A DNA stretch of 64,000 nucleotides from Pseudoduganella sp. GTDB lineage: Bacteria; Pseudomonadota; Gammaproteobacteria; Burkholderiales; Burkholderiaceae_D. Each line of letters opens with the position of its first letter. The stretch's first letter is position 1. The notes beneath the pieces are model-generated. The model worked only from the letters and a program-made list of their open reading frames with translations. It was not told the DNA's origin and did not search any database. Positions 19,569 through 29,443 of the stretch are shown here, one piece after another. The translations under genes and the position numbers were made by a program. Location: contig JAJTCO010000004.1 in NCBI GenBank assembly GCA_021323265.1, positions 52,774-116,773 on the forward strand, in the 5' to 3' direction.

Positions 19569-20213
19569 ATGAAGCACACCATCCTGTCCCTGGCCATCTC
19601 CCTCGCCTGCTGCGGCGCAATGGCCGCACCTGCAGTGGACGGTAGCGCCTTCGCCACCGCGCGCCAGCAGTTCATTGCCGGCTCGGGCGGCGACGCCTCC
19701 GCGCGCGACGCTTCCATCGAAGCGTTCGAGAAACTGTCCACCAGCCAGCCGGGCAACCCGGTCTACCTGGCCTACCAGGGCGCCGGTTTCACCCTGCGCG
19801 GCCGCGACGCCATGATGCCCTGGGATAAATTGAAGTTCACGGAAAAAGGCGCCGACATGATCGAGAAGGCCCTGTCGCTGCTGGCGCCGGAACACGACAC
19901 GCTGCTGCTGAACGGCACGCCGGCCAGCATCGAGACGCGCCTGGTGGCCGCCAACACCCTGCTCGCCCTGCCGGATTTCATGAACCGCCGCACCGGCGGC
20001 AAGCGCGCCCTGCAAGCGGCACTGGATTCGCCGGCCCTGGCCCAGGCGCCAGCGCCAGTGCGCGCCAACCTGCTTTCCACGGCGGCCCGCATCGCCGCCG
20101 ACGAAAAGCGCAGTGCCGACGAAATCAACTACCTGCGCCAGGCCGTCGCCACCCAGGCCAGCACGCCCGCCGTCGCCAAGGCCGCCGCACGCCTGAAGGA
20201 ACTCGGCCAATGA
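19569..20213 (+). CDS. Exported TPR-like hypothetical protein
   Basis: 214 aa; signal peptide MKHTILSLAISLACCGAMAAPA; helical repeat-like sequence; overlaps downstream ABC ATPase start by 4 nt. Confidence 0.65.
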   Translation: MKHTILSLAISLACCGAMAAPAVDGSAFATARQQFIAGSGGDASARDASIEAFEKLSTSQPGNPVYLAYQGAGFTLRGRDAMMPWDKLKFTEKGADMIEKALSLLAPEHDTLLLNGTPASIETRLVAANTLLALPDFMNRRTGGKRALQAALDSPALAQAPAPVRANLLSTAARIAADEKRSADEINYLRQAVATQASTPAVAKAAARLKELGQ

Positions 20214-20908
20214 AGGCCGCCGAGCCACTGCTGTCGCTGCGCGGCGTCAGCAAGTCCTACGCACTGGGCGGCAATGTGATCCGCGCCTTGGCTTCGGTGG
20301 ACCTGGCGCTGGTACGCGCCGAAATTGCCGCCATCACCGGCCCTTCCGGCAGCGGCAAGAGCACCCTGCTCAACCTGTGCGGACTGCTCGACACGGCCGA
20401 TGGCGGCGAACTGCTGTTCGACGGCGAGCCGCTGCCGGCCGGCGACGAGCCGCGCCGCACCGCCCTGCGCCGCCAGGCCATCGGCTTCGTGTTCCAGGGA
20501 TTCAACCTGGTGCCGGTCATGACGGCGCACGACAATGTCGACTATCCGCTCTACCTGCTCGGCGTTCCCGCCGCCGAGCGGCGCCAGCGCGTACAGGAAG
20601 CGCTGGCACGCGTTGGCCTGCAGGGACTGGGCGGACACAAGCCGGACCAGCTTTCCGGCGGCCAGCGCCAGCGCGTCGCAATTGCCCGCGCCATCGTCAA
20701 GCGTCCGCGCCTCGTCATCGCCGACGAGCCTACCGCCAACCTGGACGCGCAGACCGCCTCGCAGATCGTTGGCCTGATGCGGGCACTGGCCCACAACGAC
20801 GGCACCACCTTCCTGGTTGCCACGCACGACGAGCGCATGTTGCCGCACTGCGACCGCTCGCTCGCGCTGGACGACGGCATCCTGCAAGGAGGCCGCCATG
20901 CGCATTGA
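20210..20908 (+). CDS. ABC transporter ATP-binding protein (LolD/MacB-type)
   Basis: GPSGSGKSTLLNLCGLLD, LSGGQRQRVAIARAIVKRPRLVIADEPTANLD. Confidence 0.95.
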   Translation: MKAAEPLLSLRGVSKSYALGGNVIRALASVDLALVRAEIAAITGPSGSGKSTLLNLCGLLDTADGGELLFDGEPLPAGDEPRRTALRRQAIGFVFQGFNLVPVMTAHDNVDYPLYLLGVPAAERRQRVQEALARVGLQGLGGHKPDQLSGGQRQRVAIARAIVKRPRLVIADEPTANLDAQTASQIVGLMRALAHNDGTTFLVATHDERMLPHCDRSLALDDGILQGGRHAH

Positions 20909-22124
20909 TTTCAAATGGCTGTCGCTGGCCTGCCGCAACGCCATGCGCAACCGCCGCCGTTCGCTGGTCACACTCGCCATCGCCGCCACCGGCACGGCCG
21001 CGGCGCTGCTGGGCGGGGGCTTTGCGCTCCACACCTACGAGTCGCTGGCGCAGGCCAGCGCGCGCGATACCGGCCACCTGGTGCTGGCAGCTCCCGGCCA
21101 GTTCGAAGGCAACGACAGCGTACCGCTGGAGCACGGCCTGTCGGGCCGCGAGCAAGTGACGCGCGAGCTGCTTGCCCACCCGCGCGTCACGCGCGTATTG
21201 CCGCGGCTGCAGTTCTCCGGCCTGGTGAGCAACGGTGACAAGAGCGAGATCTTCCTCGGCACCGGCGTCGATGCGCACCAGGAGTTCCTCGTCAAGGGCC
21301 CGTTCATGAAGATTGAAGAAGGCGCACTGCTCGATCCTGACGGCCAGGGCGCAGGTATTGTCCTCGGCAAAGGCCTGGCGCGGGTCCTGAACGCCAGGCC
21401 GGGCAGCGTGCTTACGCTCATGTCCACCACCACGGCGGGCAGCCTGAACGCCATCGACGTTACGGTGACAGGCATTGTCAGCAGCGGCATTGCCGACATC
21501 GACAAACGCCTGGCGCTGGTCGATCTGGCGACGGCACAGGAGCTGCTGGTTTCCGACAAGGTCAGCTACCTCAGCGTTTACCTCGATGAACTCGCGCACA
21601 GCGATGCGGTGGGCGCCGCCTGGCGCACCGAATATGCCGGCAAGCTGGAAGTGCGCAGCTGGCTGGACCAGGCCATCTTCTACCAGAGCGTCAAAGGCCT
21701 GTACGACCGCATCTTCGGCTTCCTCGGCGTAATCGTGCTGGTGATCGTGCTGTTCGCCATCAGCAATACGCTGTCGATGGCGGTGCTGGAACGCACGCGC
21801 GAGATCGGCACCCTGCGCGCCATGGGCACCACGCCGGGCGAAGTGACGCGGCTCTTTACGCTCGAAGGCCTTGTGCTGGGCGCTAGCGGCGCGACTCTCG
21901 GCATGGCGCTGGCAGGCGCTGTGGCGCTGGCGCTCCTGGTGCTTGGCATCCAAATGCCGCCACCGCCCGGTCGTACCAGCGGCTATCCGCTGGTGGTCAG
22001 CGTGTCGCCCACCATGTATGCGACCGCCGCCCTCGCCGTCACCCTGCTCGCCGCACTGGCCTCGCTGCTGGTCAGCCGCCGGGCGGCCAAACAATCCGTC
22101 GTGGAGGCCCTGTCCCATGTTTAA
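20898..22124 (+). CDS. ABC transporter permease (FtsX/LolC/MacB-like)
   Basis: Start MRIDFKWLSLACRNAMRNRRRSLVTLAIAATG; FAISNTLSMAVLERTREIGTLRAMGTTPGEVTRLFTLEGLVLGASGATLG. Confidence 0.92.
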   Translation: MRIDFKWLSLACRNAMRNRRRSLVTLAIAATGTAAALLGGGFALHTYESLAQASARDTGHLVLAAPGQFEGNDSVPLEHGLSGREQVTRELLAHPRVTRVLPRLQFSGLVSNGDKSEIFLGTGVDAHQEFLVKGPFMKIEEGALLDPDGQGAGIVLGKGLARVLNARPGSVLTLMSTTTAGSLNAIDVTVTGIVSSGIADIDKRLALVDLATAQELLVSDKVSYLSVYLDELAHSDAVGAAWRTEYAGKLEVRSWLDQAIFYQSVKGLYDRIFGFLGVIVLVIVLFAISNTLSMAVLERTREIGTLRAMGTTPGEVTRLFTLEGLVLGASGATLGMALAGAVALALLVLGIQMPPPPGRTSGYPLVVSVSPTMYATAALAVTLLAALASLLVSRRAAKQSVVEALSHV

Positions 22125-22821
22125 GATGCTGACCGCCGCCCTGCTGCTGGCCGCCTGCGGCGCCGCCGCCGCGCAGGACATCGACGCGATCCTGCGCAAA
22201 GCCGATTCCTACCGTCTGCGCGAATCATCCGCTCAAGTGGATGCGCTGGTGCAGACCTTCAAGAACGGCAAGCCGGACAAGGAGAAGCGCTACCAGGTCC
22301 TGATCCGCCCCGGCGGCAAGGCGCTGGTCCTGTTCCGCTCCCCCGGCGAAGCCGGGCAGAAGGTGCTGATGTCCGGCGACGACTTCTGGATGCTGTTGCC
22401 TGGCAGCGCGCGTCCGATCCGCATCACGCCGCTGCAAAAGCTGCTTGGTGACGCCTCGACCGCCGACATCACCAACATGACCTGGTCCGGCGACTACAAG
22501 GGCAGCGCCATGCGCGAAGCCGAATTCGACGGCATACCCTGCCTGGAGCTGGAACTGACTGCCCTGCGCAAGACCCTGAGCTACCAGCGCGTCGTGCTGC
22601 GCGTGGCCAGGTCCGACTATCGGCCGCTGCACGCCGACCTGTACGCCACGTCCAACAAGCGCCTCAAGCAAGCGCGCTTCAGCCAGGACCGCATGGTGCT
22701 GGTGGACGAGATCCAGACCGGCCGCGAAACCATCGTCACCACCCTGGCCAGCAAGCCGCGCCAATTTGGCGACGAACTGTTCAACCCGATGTACCTGAGC
22801 CGCTCCGATGCCGCACCATAA
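22117..22821 (+). CDS. LolA-like outer-membrane lipoprotein-sorting protein
   Basis: Start MFKMLTAALLLAACGAAAAQDIDAIL; FKNGKPDKEKRYQVLIRPGGKALVLFRSPGEAGQKVLMSGDDFWMLLPGSARPIRI. Confidence 0.8.
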   Translation: MFKMLTAALLLAACGAAAAQDIDAILRKADSYRLRESSAQVDALVQTFKNGKPDKEKRYQVLIRPGGKALVLFRSPGEAGQKVLMSGDDFWMLLPGSARPIRITPLQKLLGDASTADITNMTWSGDYKGSAMREAEFDGIPCLELELTALRKTLSYQRVVLRVARSDYRPLHADLYATSNKRLKQARFSQDRMVLVDEIQTGRETIVTTLASKPRQFGDELFNPMYLSRSDAAP

Positions 22822-23755
22822 AGTCTTGGCGGCCGCCGTCATCGCCGCCCTCACGATCGCGCAATCCGCGCGGGCGGGCGAAGTGATCGCCAACGTCCGC
22901 GCGCAGCTTGGCAGCCAGTCGCTGCAAGCGGGCGAATTGCGCTGGACGGACGGCCCGCTGCGCAGCGTCCTGACGGCAAGCCGGATCGATGGCGGCAGCG
23001 TGCGCCTGCGCCTGAACGAGCTGTCCTACGACCGCGCACTGGGCAGCGGCTTCCTGACAGTCGGAAAGAAGGTGATGGGCTGGGACGTAGGCTATGCCTT
23101 CCGCCCATTGGACGTAGTGCAGCGCGAAGACCGCCGCGCCCTCAACCCGATGGCACTGGAAGGCATTCCCCTGCTTGCGTGGGAACGGTTCGACGCCGAC
23201 AGCGCCACCACCATCGTCTGGGCCAATCCCGCAAGGGGACGCGCCTCTAGCGCCAGCAGGCAGCGCGACGACGAAGCGATCGCCGTGCGCCATTACCGGC
23301 AACGCGGGTCGCGCGACGAGTACATGGTGCTGCGCACGTCACAGCGGAACGGCATCGAAGCAGGCGCCTCGTTTTCGCAGGTCGCGGGCGACAGCCTCGA
23401 AGTGCATGCCTCCGTTCTCTGGCAACAAAAACCCGCACGCGGCGGCAAGGCGCTGGCCGGCTTCACCTGGACCACGGAAAGCAAGCTCTCCATCATCGGC
23501 GAAGCATGGACCGACCGCACCGCCCAGCCAGGCCAGCAGCGCAATCACATGCTGCGCGCCTCGCAGTATTTCGACGATGTGGAAATCGCGGCCGACGTAC
23601 TGTGGCAGCCGCAAACCGGCAGCCGCATCGGCACGGTATCGGCCAGCTGGAAAACGGGTCCCTGGGTGCTCTCGGCAAGCTACCGTCGCTTCGGCGGACT
23701 GGCTGGCCGCTATGCGGGCGACCAGGCACTGGCCAGCATCCAGCGCGGCTTCTGA
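22808..23755 (+). CDS. Exported hypothetical protein, predicted beta-rich
   Basis: 315 aa; signal peptide; alternating beta-strand-like sequence (VRLRLNELSYDRALGSGFLTVGKKVMGWDVGYAF...); overlaps upstream LolA-like gene. Confidence 0.6.
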   Translation: MPHHKVLAAAVIAALTIAQSARAGEVIANVRAQLGSQSLQAGELRWTDGPLRSVLTASRIDGGSVRLRLNELSYDRALGSGFLTVGKKVMGWDVGYAFRPLDVVQREDRRALNPMALEGIPLLAWERFDADSATTIVWANPARGRASSASRQRDDEAIAVRHYRQRGSRDEYMVLRTSQRNGIEAGASFSQVAGDSLEVHASVLWQQKPARGGKALAGFTWTTESKLSIIGEAWTDRTAQPGQQRNHMLRASQYFDDVEIAADVLWQPQTGSRIGTVSASWKTGPWVLSASYRRFGGLAGRYAGDQALASIQRGF

Positions 23756-23757
23756 GC

Positions 23758-24561
23758 CTACATTTGCCGGAACAGGTGCGCGTATAGCGGCGACACGCGC
23801 ACCTTCTCGCTACGCCCGCGCAAGGTCAGCGACAGCTTGCCGCCCTCCTCGCGCAGCGCGCTCAGCACGCATGACGAATTGACGATGGTCCCACGGTGGA
23901 CCTGCCAGAACAGTTGCTCGTCCAGCTGCGGCAGCAACTCCCGCAGGCTTGTGCGAATCAACAGTTCGCTCTCGGCCGTCACCACGTTCACGTACTTGTC
24001 CGCCGCTTCGAAGTACAGCACATCGGCCACCGGCACCATGCGCACCTGGTTCCCCACCGCCGCCCGGATCACGCTCAGGCGCGGCGCGGCCGGCGCCGCC
24101 ATCGGCACGCCCAGCGCACGCAATTGCGCCGCCAGCGCCTCAAGCGAAGACTGCCCGCCTGCGGGGCCGCCGTCCTGCTGCAAGCGCGGCTGCAAGCGTG
24201 CCACCGTGCGCCCCAGCCGCTCGTCGCTGACGGGCTTCAACACGTAGTCGGCAGCCGCCCGGTCGAAAGCCTGCACCGCGAATTCGTCATATGCCGTCAC
24301 GAAGACCACCTGCGGGAACGGCGTATCGCCAGCCCAGCCTTCAGCCAGCTCCTCGGCCACTTCCAGTCCCGACTTGCCAGGCATTTTGATATCCAGGAAC
24401 ATCACATCCGGCCGCAACAAGGCCGCCTGCTCCAGCGCCTCGATGCCGTTGGCGCAGTTGGCCACGATCGTCAAGTCCGGCCACAAACGCTGCAAGGCGG
24501 CGGCCAGCGTGGCGGCGAGAATAGGTTCGTCTTCTGCAATCAGTGCGGTGGTCATGATCAA
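23758..24561 (-). CDS. LytTR-family response regulator
   Basis: TALIAEDEPILAATLAAAL...PDVMFLDIKMPGKSGLEVAEEL receiver; C-terminal LytTR (VADVLYFEAADKYVNVVT...FWQVHRGTIVN). Confidence 0.93.
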   Translation of the reverse strand: MIMTTALIAEDEPILAATLAAALQRLWPDLTIVANCANGIEALEQAALLRPDVMFLDIKMPGKSGLEVAEELAEGWAGDTPFPQVVFVTAYDEFAVQAFDRAAADYVLKPVSDERLGRTVARLQPRLQQDGGPAGGQSSLEALAAQLRALGVPMAAPAAPRLSVIRAAVGNQVRMVPVADVLYFEAADKYVNVVTAESELLIRTSLRELLPQLDEQLFWQVHRGTIVNSSCVLSALREEGGKLSLTLRGRSEKVRVSPLYAHLFRQM

Positions 24562-25658
24562 TCCGGCAAATAGATGCGTGCGACCGCGCCTTGCGGTGCA
24601 GCTTCAAGGGAAAGGGCGGCCCGTTCGCCATACAGGCCAAGCAAGCGCTCGCGGATATTGGCCAGGCCAAGCCCGGTGCCGGGTTTCCCGGGACCGGCGT
24701 CGAGTCCGCGCCCCGTGTCCGACACCAGGAGCTCAACGCCGCCATCGGCGGCACGCGCCACCACCTGTATATGGCCACCCGCAACGTTCGGTTCCACGCC
24801 GTGGGCAATCGCATTCTCCACCAACGGCTGCAACAGCATCGGCGGCAACTCCCTGCCGCGCAGGGCGTCCGGCAAATCCAGCGAGAAGCTCAGTCGCGCG
24901 CCCATGCGCACCGACATCAGCCCAAGGTAGGCGTCAAGCAGCGCAAACTCCTGCCCGAGCGTCGTGCGCTGGGCACGCGCCGCGCTCAGCGTCGCGCGCA
25001 GGTAGACGATCAGTTGGTCCAGCATGGATTGCGCGCGCACCGGATCGATGGCAATCAATCCCTGCAGGTTGGCCAGCGTATTGAACAGCATGTGCGGCTC
25101 GATTTGCGCCTGCAGCAGCTGCAACTGCGCCTGCAAAGCCTGGCGCTCGACCGCCTCCGCACGCGCCTTCTCCATTGCCGCCTCAGCACGGGCACGCGAC
25201 AGCCTGTCGCGCGCGCCGAAGAAGGCGGTTGCCGTGCCGGTGGCGAACACGGAGAACAGCAAGGCGCTGATGCCCCGCTGCCCGCGCAACGCGCGCATGA
25301 AGTTGGCCTCCGTCCCCAGCAGCCATGCCGCCAGGTGCGAGCCGATGAATACGCCGGCCAGCACCGCAGTCGCCAGCACGGGCATGAACCACAGCCAATT
25401 GAATTTGCTCTGGTCGCCCCAGAGCTGGAAGCGTGCGAAATCAATCAGCAGCCAGATGGTGGTGCCGATGCACATGGAATACAGTAGAGTCGGCCAGAAA
25501 TGGCGCCCGCCGCTGAACACGAACGTGATCAGGAGCGCGCACAGGACATTGAGCGCCGTGACATACAGGCCATCGATGGCCAAGCGGCGCAGGGGAAGCG
25601 CGGGAAGTCGAAGGATTGTCTGCATGGCAAACATTTTCACCTCACGCCCCCCGGCCAT
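24558..25658 (-). CDS. LytS/YpdA-like sensor histidine kinase
   Basis: Multiple TM segments; LQLLQAQIEPHMLFNTLANLQGLI His_kinase motif; QPLVENAIAHGVEPNV; SDTGRGLD. Confidence 0.93.
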   Translation of the reverse strand: MAGGREVKMFAMQTILRLPALPLRRLAIDGLYVTALNVLCALLITFVFSGGRHFWPTLLYSMCIGTTIWLLIDFARFQLWGDQSKFNWLWFMPVLATAVLAGVFIGSHLAAWLLGTEANFMRALRGQRGISALLFSVFATGTATAFFGARDRLSRARAEAAMEKARAEAVERQALQAQLQLLQAQIEPHMLFNTLANLQGLIAIDPVRAQSMLDQLIVYLRATLSAARAQRTTLGQEFALLDAYLGLMSVRMGARLSFSLDLPDALRGRELPPMLLQPLVENAIAHGVEPNVAGGHIQVVARAADGGVELLVSDTGRGLDAGPGKPGTGLGLANIRERLLGLYGERAALSLEAAPQGAVARIYLPD

Positions 25659-25680
25659 GCAACGATTTTGCGACGAAACC

Positions 25681-25884
25681 TTAGGCGAGAGCTTCTTTCG
25701 CCGCTTCTTCCGGCGTCAAACCGTCATAGAACAAATCGGTGAACCATTCCACCTGCTCTTCGATATGGTCCTGCGCTTCCTGAACGGTAGCGCCACCTTT
25801 CACCAGCCAACCTTCAACTTCGATGCACCACTGGATCAGTTCCAGGGTTTCCGGATCGAGCTCTTCTTGCTTCTTCGCCATCAT
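25681..25884 (-). CDS. Small acidic conserved-looking protein
   Basis: Start MMAKKQEELDPETLELIQWCIEVEGWLVKGGATVQEAQDHIEEQVEWFTDLFYDGLTPEEAAKEALA with GGGAGAAG RBS. Confidence 0.65.
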   Translation of the reverse strand: MMAKKQEELDPETLELIQWCIEVEGWLVKGGATVQEAQDHIEEQVEWFTDLFYDGLTPEEAAKEALA

Positions 25885-25900
25885 CTTCTCCCGCATAAAC

Positions 25901-25976
25901 AAAAAGCCCAACCATAAGGGCTGGGCTTCGCATACATCTGGCTCGCTGCGGCATTCCTCGCCGCAGTTGCAGAGCC
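25901..25976 (-). ncRNA. Candidate small RNA or attenuator leader: stem-loop followed by intrinsic terminator
   Basis: Minus strand GGCTCTGCAACTGCGGCGAGGAATGCCGCAGCGAGCCA then AGCCCAGCCCTTATGGTTGGGCTTTTT; both hairpins well paired. Confidence 0.4.
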
Positions 25977-26105
25977 CTTTGAAAGGCAACCTGATACCGG
26001 AACAGTATAACTCCTACCGTGCAAGCTCTGTCGAAAAGTTGATGCTAGTCAATGACGAGCAGAAGTGTTACCTTCAATATCGCATTTCAGCCAACGGTGG
26101 AGTCC

Positions 26106-26906
26106 ATGCCAACCCTTCGTCCACTTGCCCTCGCCCTCCTCCTGCTTGCCAGCCACGCCAGCGCCAGCTGCTCGCGGCCTATTCAAGTCCCGGTGGCGGA
26201 AATTGGCCTGTCCGTGATTGTTCGCGGCCAGGAAGTATCGGGCATTTACCGCGACATCCTGGACGACGTCAGCAAACATTTCAACTGCCAGTTTGTATAC
26301 AGGCCGGTACCCCGCGCCCGCCTGGAAGCCATGTTCCAGTCAGGGACGGCCGACCTGCTGCTGCCCGCACCCCGCACCGAACTGCGCGACCGGCACGGCA
26401 TCTTTGTCCCGCTGATCCAGGCGCGCGCCGCCGTCATCTCGATGGAGGGTAATCGCCTTCCCATTCATGCGCTGGCGGATCTGAAAAAGCTGCAGCTGCG
26501 CGTGGCTGTGGTACGCGGCTTCGACTACGGCGAGAGTTACGAGCGCTTCCTGGCCGATATGCACGGCAGCGATCGGCTGTTCATCGAAGTCAATCCGGTG
26601 GCCGTGGCGCGTCTGCTGCAAGCGGGCATTGCCGACGTCGCGATCATGACACCCACCGTGTTGGCCGGCGCCATCCAGGGCGACAGCCGCGTCAGCGGCA
26701 TGATCGACCGCCTGCACATCGATCCCGTCGACGAACTGGGGTGGGTGGAAACGGGCATCTACCTGTCGAAAACCAGCCTGAGCGAAGCCGACCGGCGCGA
26801 ACTGATGAGCGCGCTGTCCGCCCCGTCGCTATCCAAGGTGATCTGGGATGCCTACAAGCGCCGCTACCCGCCCGCCATCCTGAGCGGCAGCCTGCGCCCA
26901 CGCTGA
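26106..26906 (+). CDS. Periplasmic solute-binding protein (SBP_bac_3-like)
   Basis: Signal peptide; SVIVRGQEVSGIYRDILDDVSKHFNCQFVYRPVPRARLEAMFQSGTADLLLPA...LKKLQLRVAVVRGFDYG. Confidence 0.75.
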   Translation: MPTLRPLALALLLLASHASASCSRPIQVPVAEIGLSVIVRGQEVSGIYRDILDDVSKHFNCQFVYRPVPRARLEAMFQSGTADLLLPAPRTELRDRHGIFVPLIQARAAVISMEGNRLPIHALADLKKLQLRVAVVRGFDYGESYERFLADMHGSDRLFIEVNPVAVARLLQAGIADVAIMTPTVLAGAIQGDSRVSGMIDRLHIDPVDELGWVETGIYLSKTSLSEADRRELMSALSAPSLSKVIWDAYKRRYPPAILSGSLRPR

Positions 26907-26929
26907 GCATTGAAGAGCGGCCGAGAACG

Positions 26930-29341
26930 TCAAGTCATCAATGCCTTGATATAGTAGCCAACACCGATCCACAGCGCTAGGGTTGGCAATGCCTGCAAGC
27001 CCCGCACCAGGTAGCGCACACCGGCCGCCTTGCTAGCCAGCACTTCCGGATTGATGTGGGCATGCTGCCAATGCGTTTCCGGCGCCCGATCGGCACGGCC
27101 CTGCAAGGCAATGCTGCCGAAGTACACGACGATGAGCGCGAGCGACTGCGTTTTCCACGAATTCGGGGAGCGAGCCAGCAGTATCCACAGCGCAGCGCTG
27201 ATCCACACCACTTGCCACATCAGGTACCAATTCAATGGGCGATGCGCCGCAGGCGAGCGCCAGCAGACCAGGGCCAGTAAGCTCCAGAAAATCACCAGCA
27301 CCAGCAATTGCATCCTTTGCGCATCCTGCTCCGCCCGCGTCGCGGCAGCCACCGGATCGATGCCGGCATTCAGCGGTTTCACCTTCTTTACCGGCGTTGC
27401 CGGAGAGTCTGCCATGTACAGTATCAGGCCAATTTCGTCATGCGCCTTCTTTAGGTTGGCGGCATATTCGCGCACCTCGGCCGGGTCTACCTGCGCCTTC
27501 AGCCAGCGTAGGCGGCCCGTCAGGACGTATTTGACATCGCCCTCGCCACGCTCGACCTTGTGCGAAAACTCAAATGCAGCGTCCTTGAGCGCAAAATTCT
27601 CAGGCTTCACCTCCCAGTCGCCCGAAAGCCTGACCTCGGTGATTTCCTCGATATCCTCCGGGTAACGGGTCGCTAGCGGCGCCGTACGATTCAGATCATC
27701 TGGCGCCGCCAGCTGCGTGCGGAGTTCAGACGAACGGATATACCCCTGGCGCCGCTTCCCTGGCTCGGGGCGGTTCCAGAAATCGGGGATTTCGTACGAT
27801 TCAACGGTGGTGAACTCGTTGCGCTTGGCGTCATCGAGGTGCGTCAGCGGCGCCGCCACTTTGATCTCAGGGTAGCGCCGCGCGTAGTAGTTGACATATT
27901 GCGACTGCATCTCCGCTAAACCGCGGCGCGCAAACTGAGCACGCACGTGGTCTGCCTCAACACCATATGCCACCGTCGTAATGGTGTAGCGCATTGGCTT
28001 TCCATCACCTTCGCGCCCATCGAATACGGCCTTGACCTGCTTGCGGTTGCGCCCATCCCGCCCCGCCATTTTACTCAGTCCCGTCTCGCCCTCATCTAAC
28101 ACCAGTGCCAGTCCGTGGTCTGACTGCACCAAACTGTCAAGGTCGCCACCTTGCGGGGCAGTGGTCGGGTCGAGCCAGTAATGCTTTCCATCCAGCGTGG
28201 CGCGCACCACGACGTGGTTGAACACATTCGGCGCTGGCAAGTTATCCGCTACGGTTTCGCGGCGGTCTGTATTGACCAGGGCCGGTGCGGCGTGGATGCC
28301 CAGCCGGCGCAACATGGCGACCACCAGCCGGGCCTTGTCCTTGCAATCGCCAAAACGCCGCTGGAAAACTGTGGCCGGCATTGAAGGGGCGTACGATCCG
28401 GCTCCGACTTCAACACCAAGGTAGCGGATATCCGACTGCACCAGATGCAGCACGGCACGCAAGCGCCCCGACAGTGTCGGCTCTGCGCGTCGGATGCGCT
28501 CTATCACCGCCTCGAGCGCAGACCCCAGCTCGCCACTTTCCCGATAAAGCGGCATCCCCCAATCCACCACCGCTTTCCAGTCTGCGAATTCGCTCCAGCG
28601 CACATGCGCATAGGGGTAATAACTGGCCGGAGCGCCGCGCTCGACCTTGATGCGAGGCACGTCTTGACGCGACCAGCGATACTCACGGTAGCCCGCAGCT
28701 TCGCGAACTTGTGGTTGCGGCGCACCATTTTTCATCTGGATTGCCAGCGTCCGGCCATCCGGCACCAACAGGCGCAGGGCGGCTTGTCCTACCGGCACAC
28801 CCCATTGCAGGTCAGTGCCGCCAGCTACGCGGTTGCCAAATACTGGATTGATACCGCGCCGGCTATAGGCATATTCAACGACATCACCAGCGCGTACGTC
28901 GTCCATCACTACGCTGACCGTCTTGCTGCCATCGTAAATACGGTATTCCAGCTCGGTTTCCCGCTGCAGTACCTTGATCTTTGCGCCCGCCAGCTTATCG
29001 ATAACCTGGCCATCGCGCAGCACACGGATCATGTGCAAAGTCAGCTGCTCGTAACTGGGATCGATTACGAAGGAAAGGTCCGCGATCTCGTGGACCCCAT
29101 TGGCATCAAGGGCCTTGTTCGCGAAGTGGAAATAGCTGCTCCGGTTGCCTTTCTCGATGCGGATCTGAACATCGCTCAGGATATTCCATTCGCCGCTGGA
29201 CTGACCGGAGGCCGGTTTGAGGGCCAGGTTGACCGGCAATGGCTCGACCCAGCCTGGCGTTGGCGCAACCCGGTACTCGGCTGCGTGGAGCTCCACCATT
29301 GTTGAACACCAAATGACCAGCAACAGCAGGAACCGCCCCAT
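26930..29341 (-). CDS. DUF3857/transglutaminase-like domain membrane protein
   Basis: 803 aa; signal peptide; FGDCKDKARLVVAMLRRLGIHAAPALVNT...FNHVVVRATLDGKHYWLDPTT (Cys/His/Asp present); C-terminal TM segments. Confidence 0.85.
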   Translation of the reverse strand: MGRFLLLLVIWCSTMVELHAAEYRVAPTPGWVEPLPVNLALKPASGQSSGEWNILSDVQIRIEKGNRSSYFHFANKALDANGVHEIADLSFVIDPSYEQLTLHMIRVLRDGQVIDKLAGAKIKVLQRETELEYRIYDGSKTVSVVMDDVRAGDVVEYAYSRRGINPVFGNRVAGGTDLQWGVPVGQAALRLLVPDGRTLAIQMKNGAPQPQVREAAGYREYRWSRQDVPRIKVERGAPASYYPYAHVRWSEFADWKAVVDWGMPLYRESGELGSALEAVIERIRRAEPTLSGRLRAVLHLVQSDIRYLGVEVGAGSYAPSMPATVFQRRFGDCKDKARLVVAMLRRLGIHAAPALVNTDRRETVADNLPAPNVFNHVVVRATLDGKHYWLDPTTAPQGGDLDSLVQSDHGLALVLDEGETGLSKMAGRDGRNRKQVKAVFDGREGDGKPMRYTITTVAYGVEADHVRAQFARRGLAEMQSQYVNYYARRYPEIKVAAPLTHLDDAKRNEFTTVESYEIPDFWNRPEPGKRRQGYIRSSELRTQLAAPDDLNRTAPLATRYPEDIEEITEVRLSGDWEVKPENFALKDAAFEFSHKVERGEGDVKYVLTGRLRWLKAQVDPAEVREYAANLKKAHDEIGLILYMADSPATPVKKVKPLNAGIDPVAAATRAEQDAQRMQLLVLVIFWSLLALVCWRSPAAHRPLNWYLMWQVVWISAALWILLARSPNSWKTQSLALIVVYFGSIALQGRADRAPETHWQHAHINPEVLASKAAGVRYLVRGLQALPTLALWIGVGYYIKALMT

Positions 29342-29393
29342 CTTTGCCCTCCAATGCGAAAGGGCCGCACACTGTGCAGCCCTCTCAATATTC

Positions 29394-29443
29394 CAGCTCC
29401 CCGACTTGGACTCTAACCAGGGACCTACGGATCAACAGTTCGG
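29394..29443 (-). pseudogene. Decayed tRNA-Asn 3' fragment
   Basis: cagctccccgacttggactctaaccagggacctacggatcaacagttcgg aligns to the 3' ~50 nt of tRNA-Asn with several substitutions. Confidence 0.7.

Noticed and set aside
20730-22199. 489-aa minus-strand ORF opposite the ABC permease
   Set aside because: FtsX-like permease motifs are on the plus strand; antisense lacks recognisable domains.
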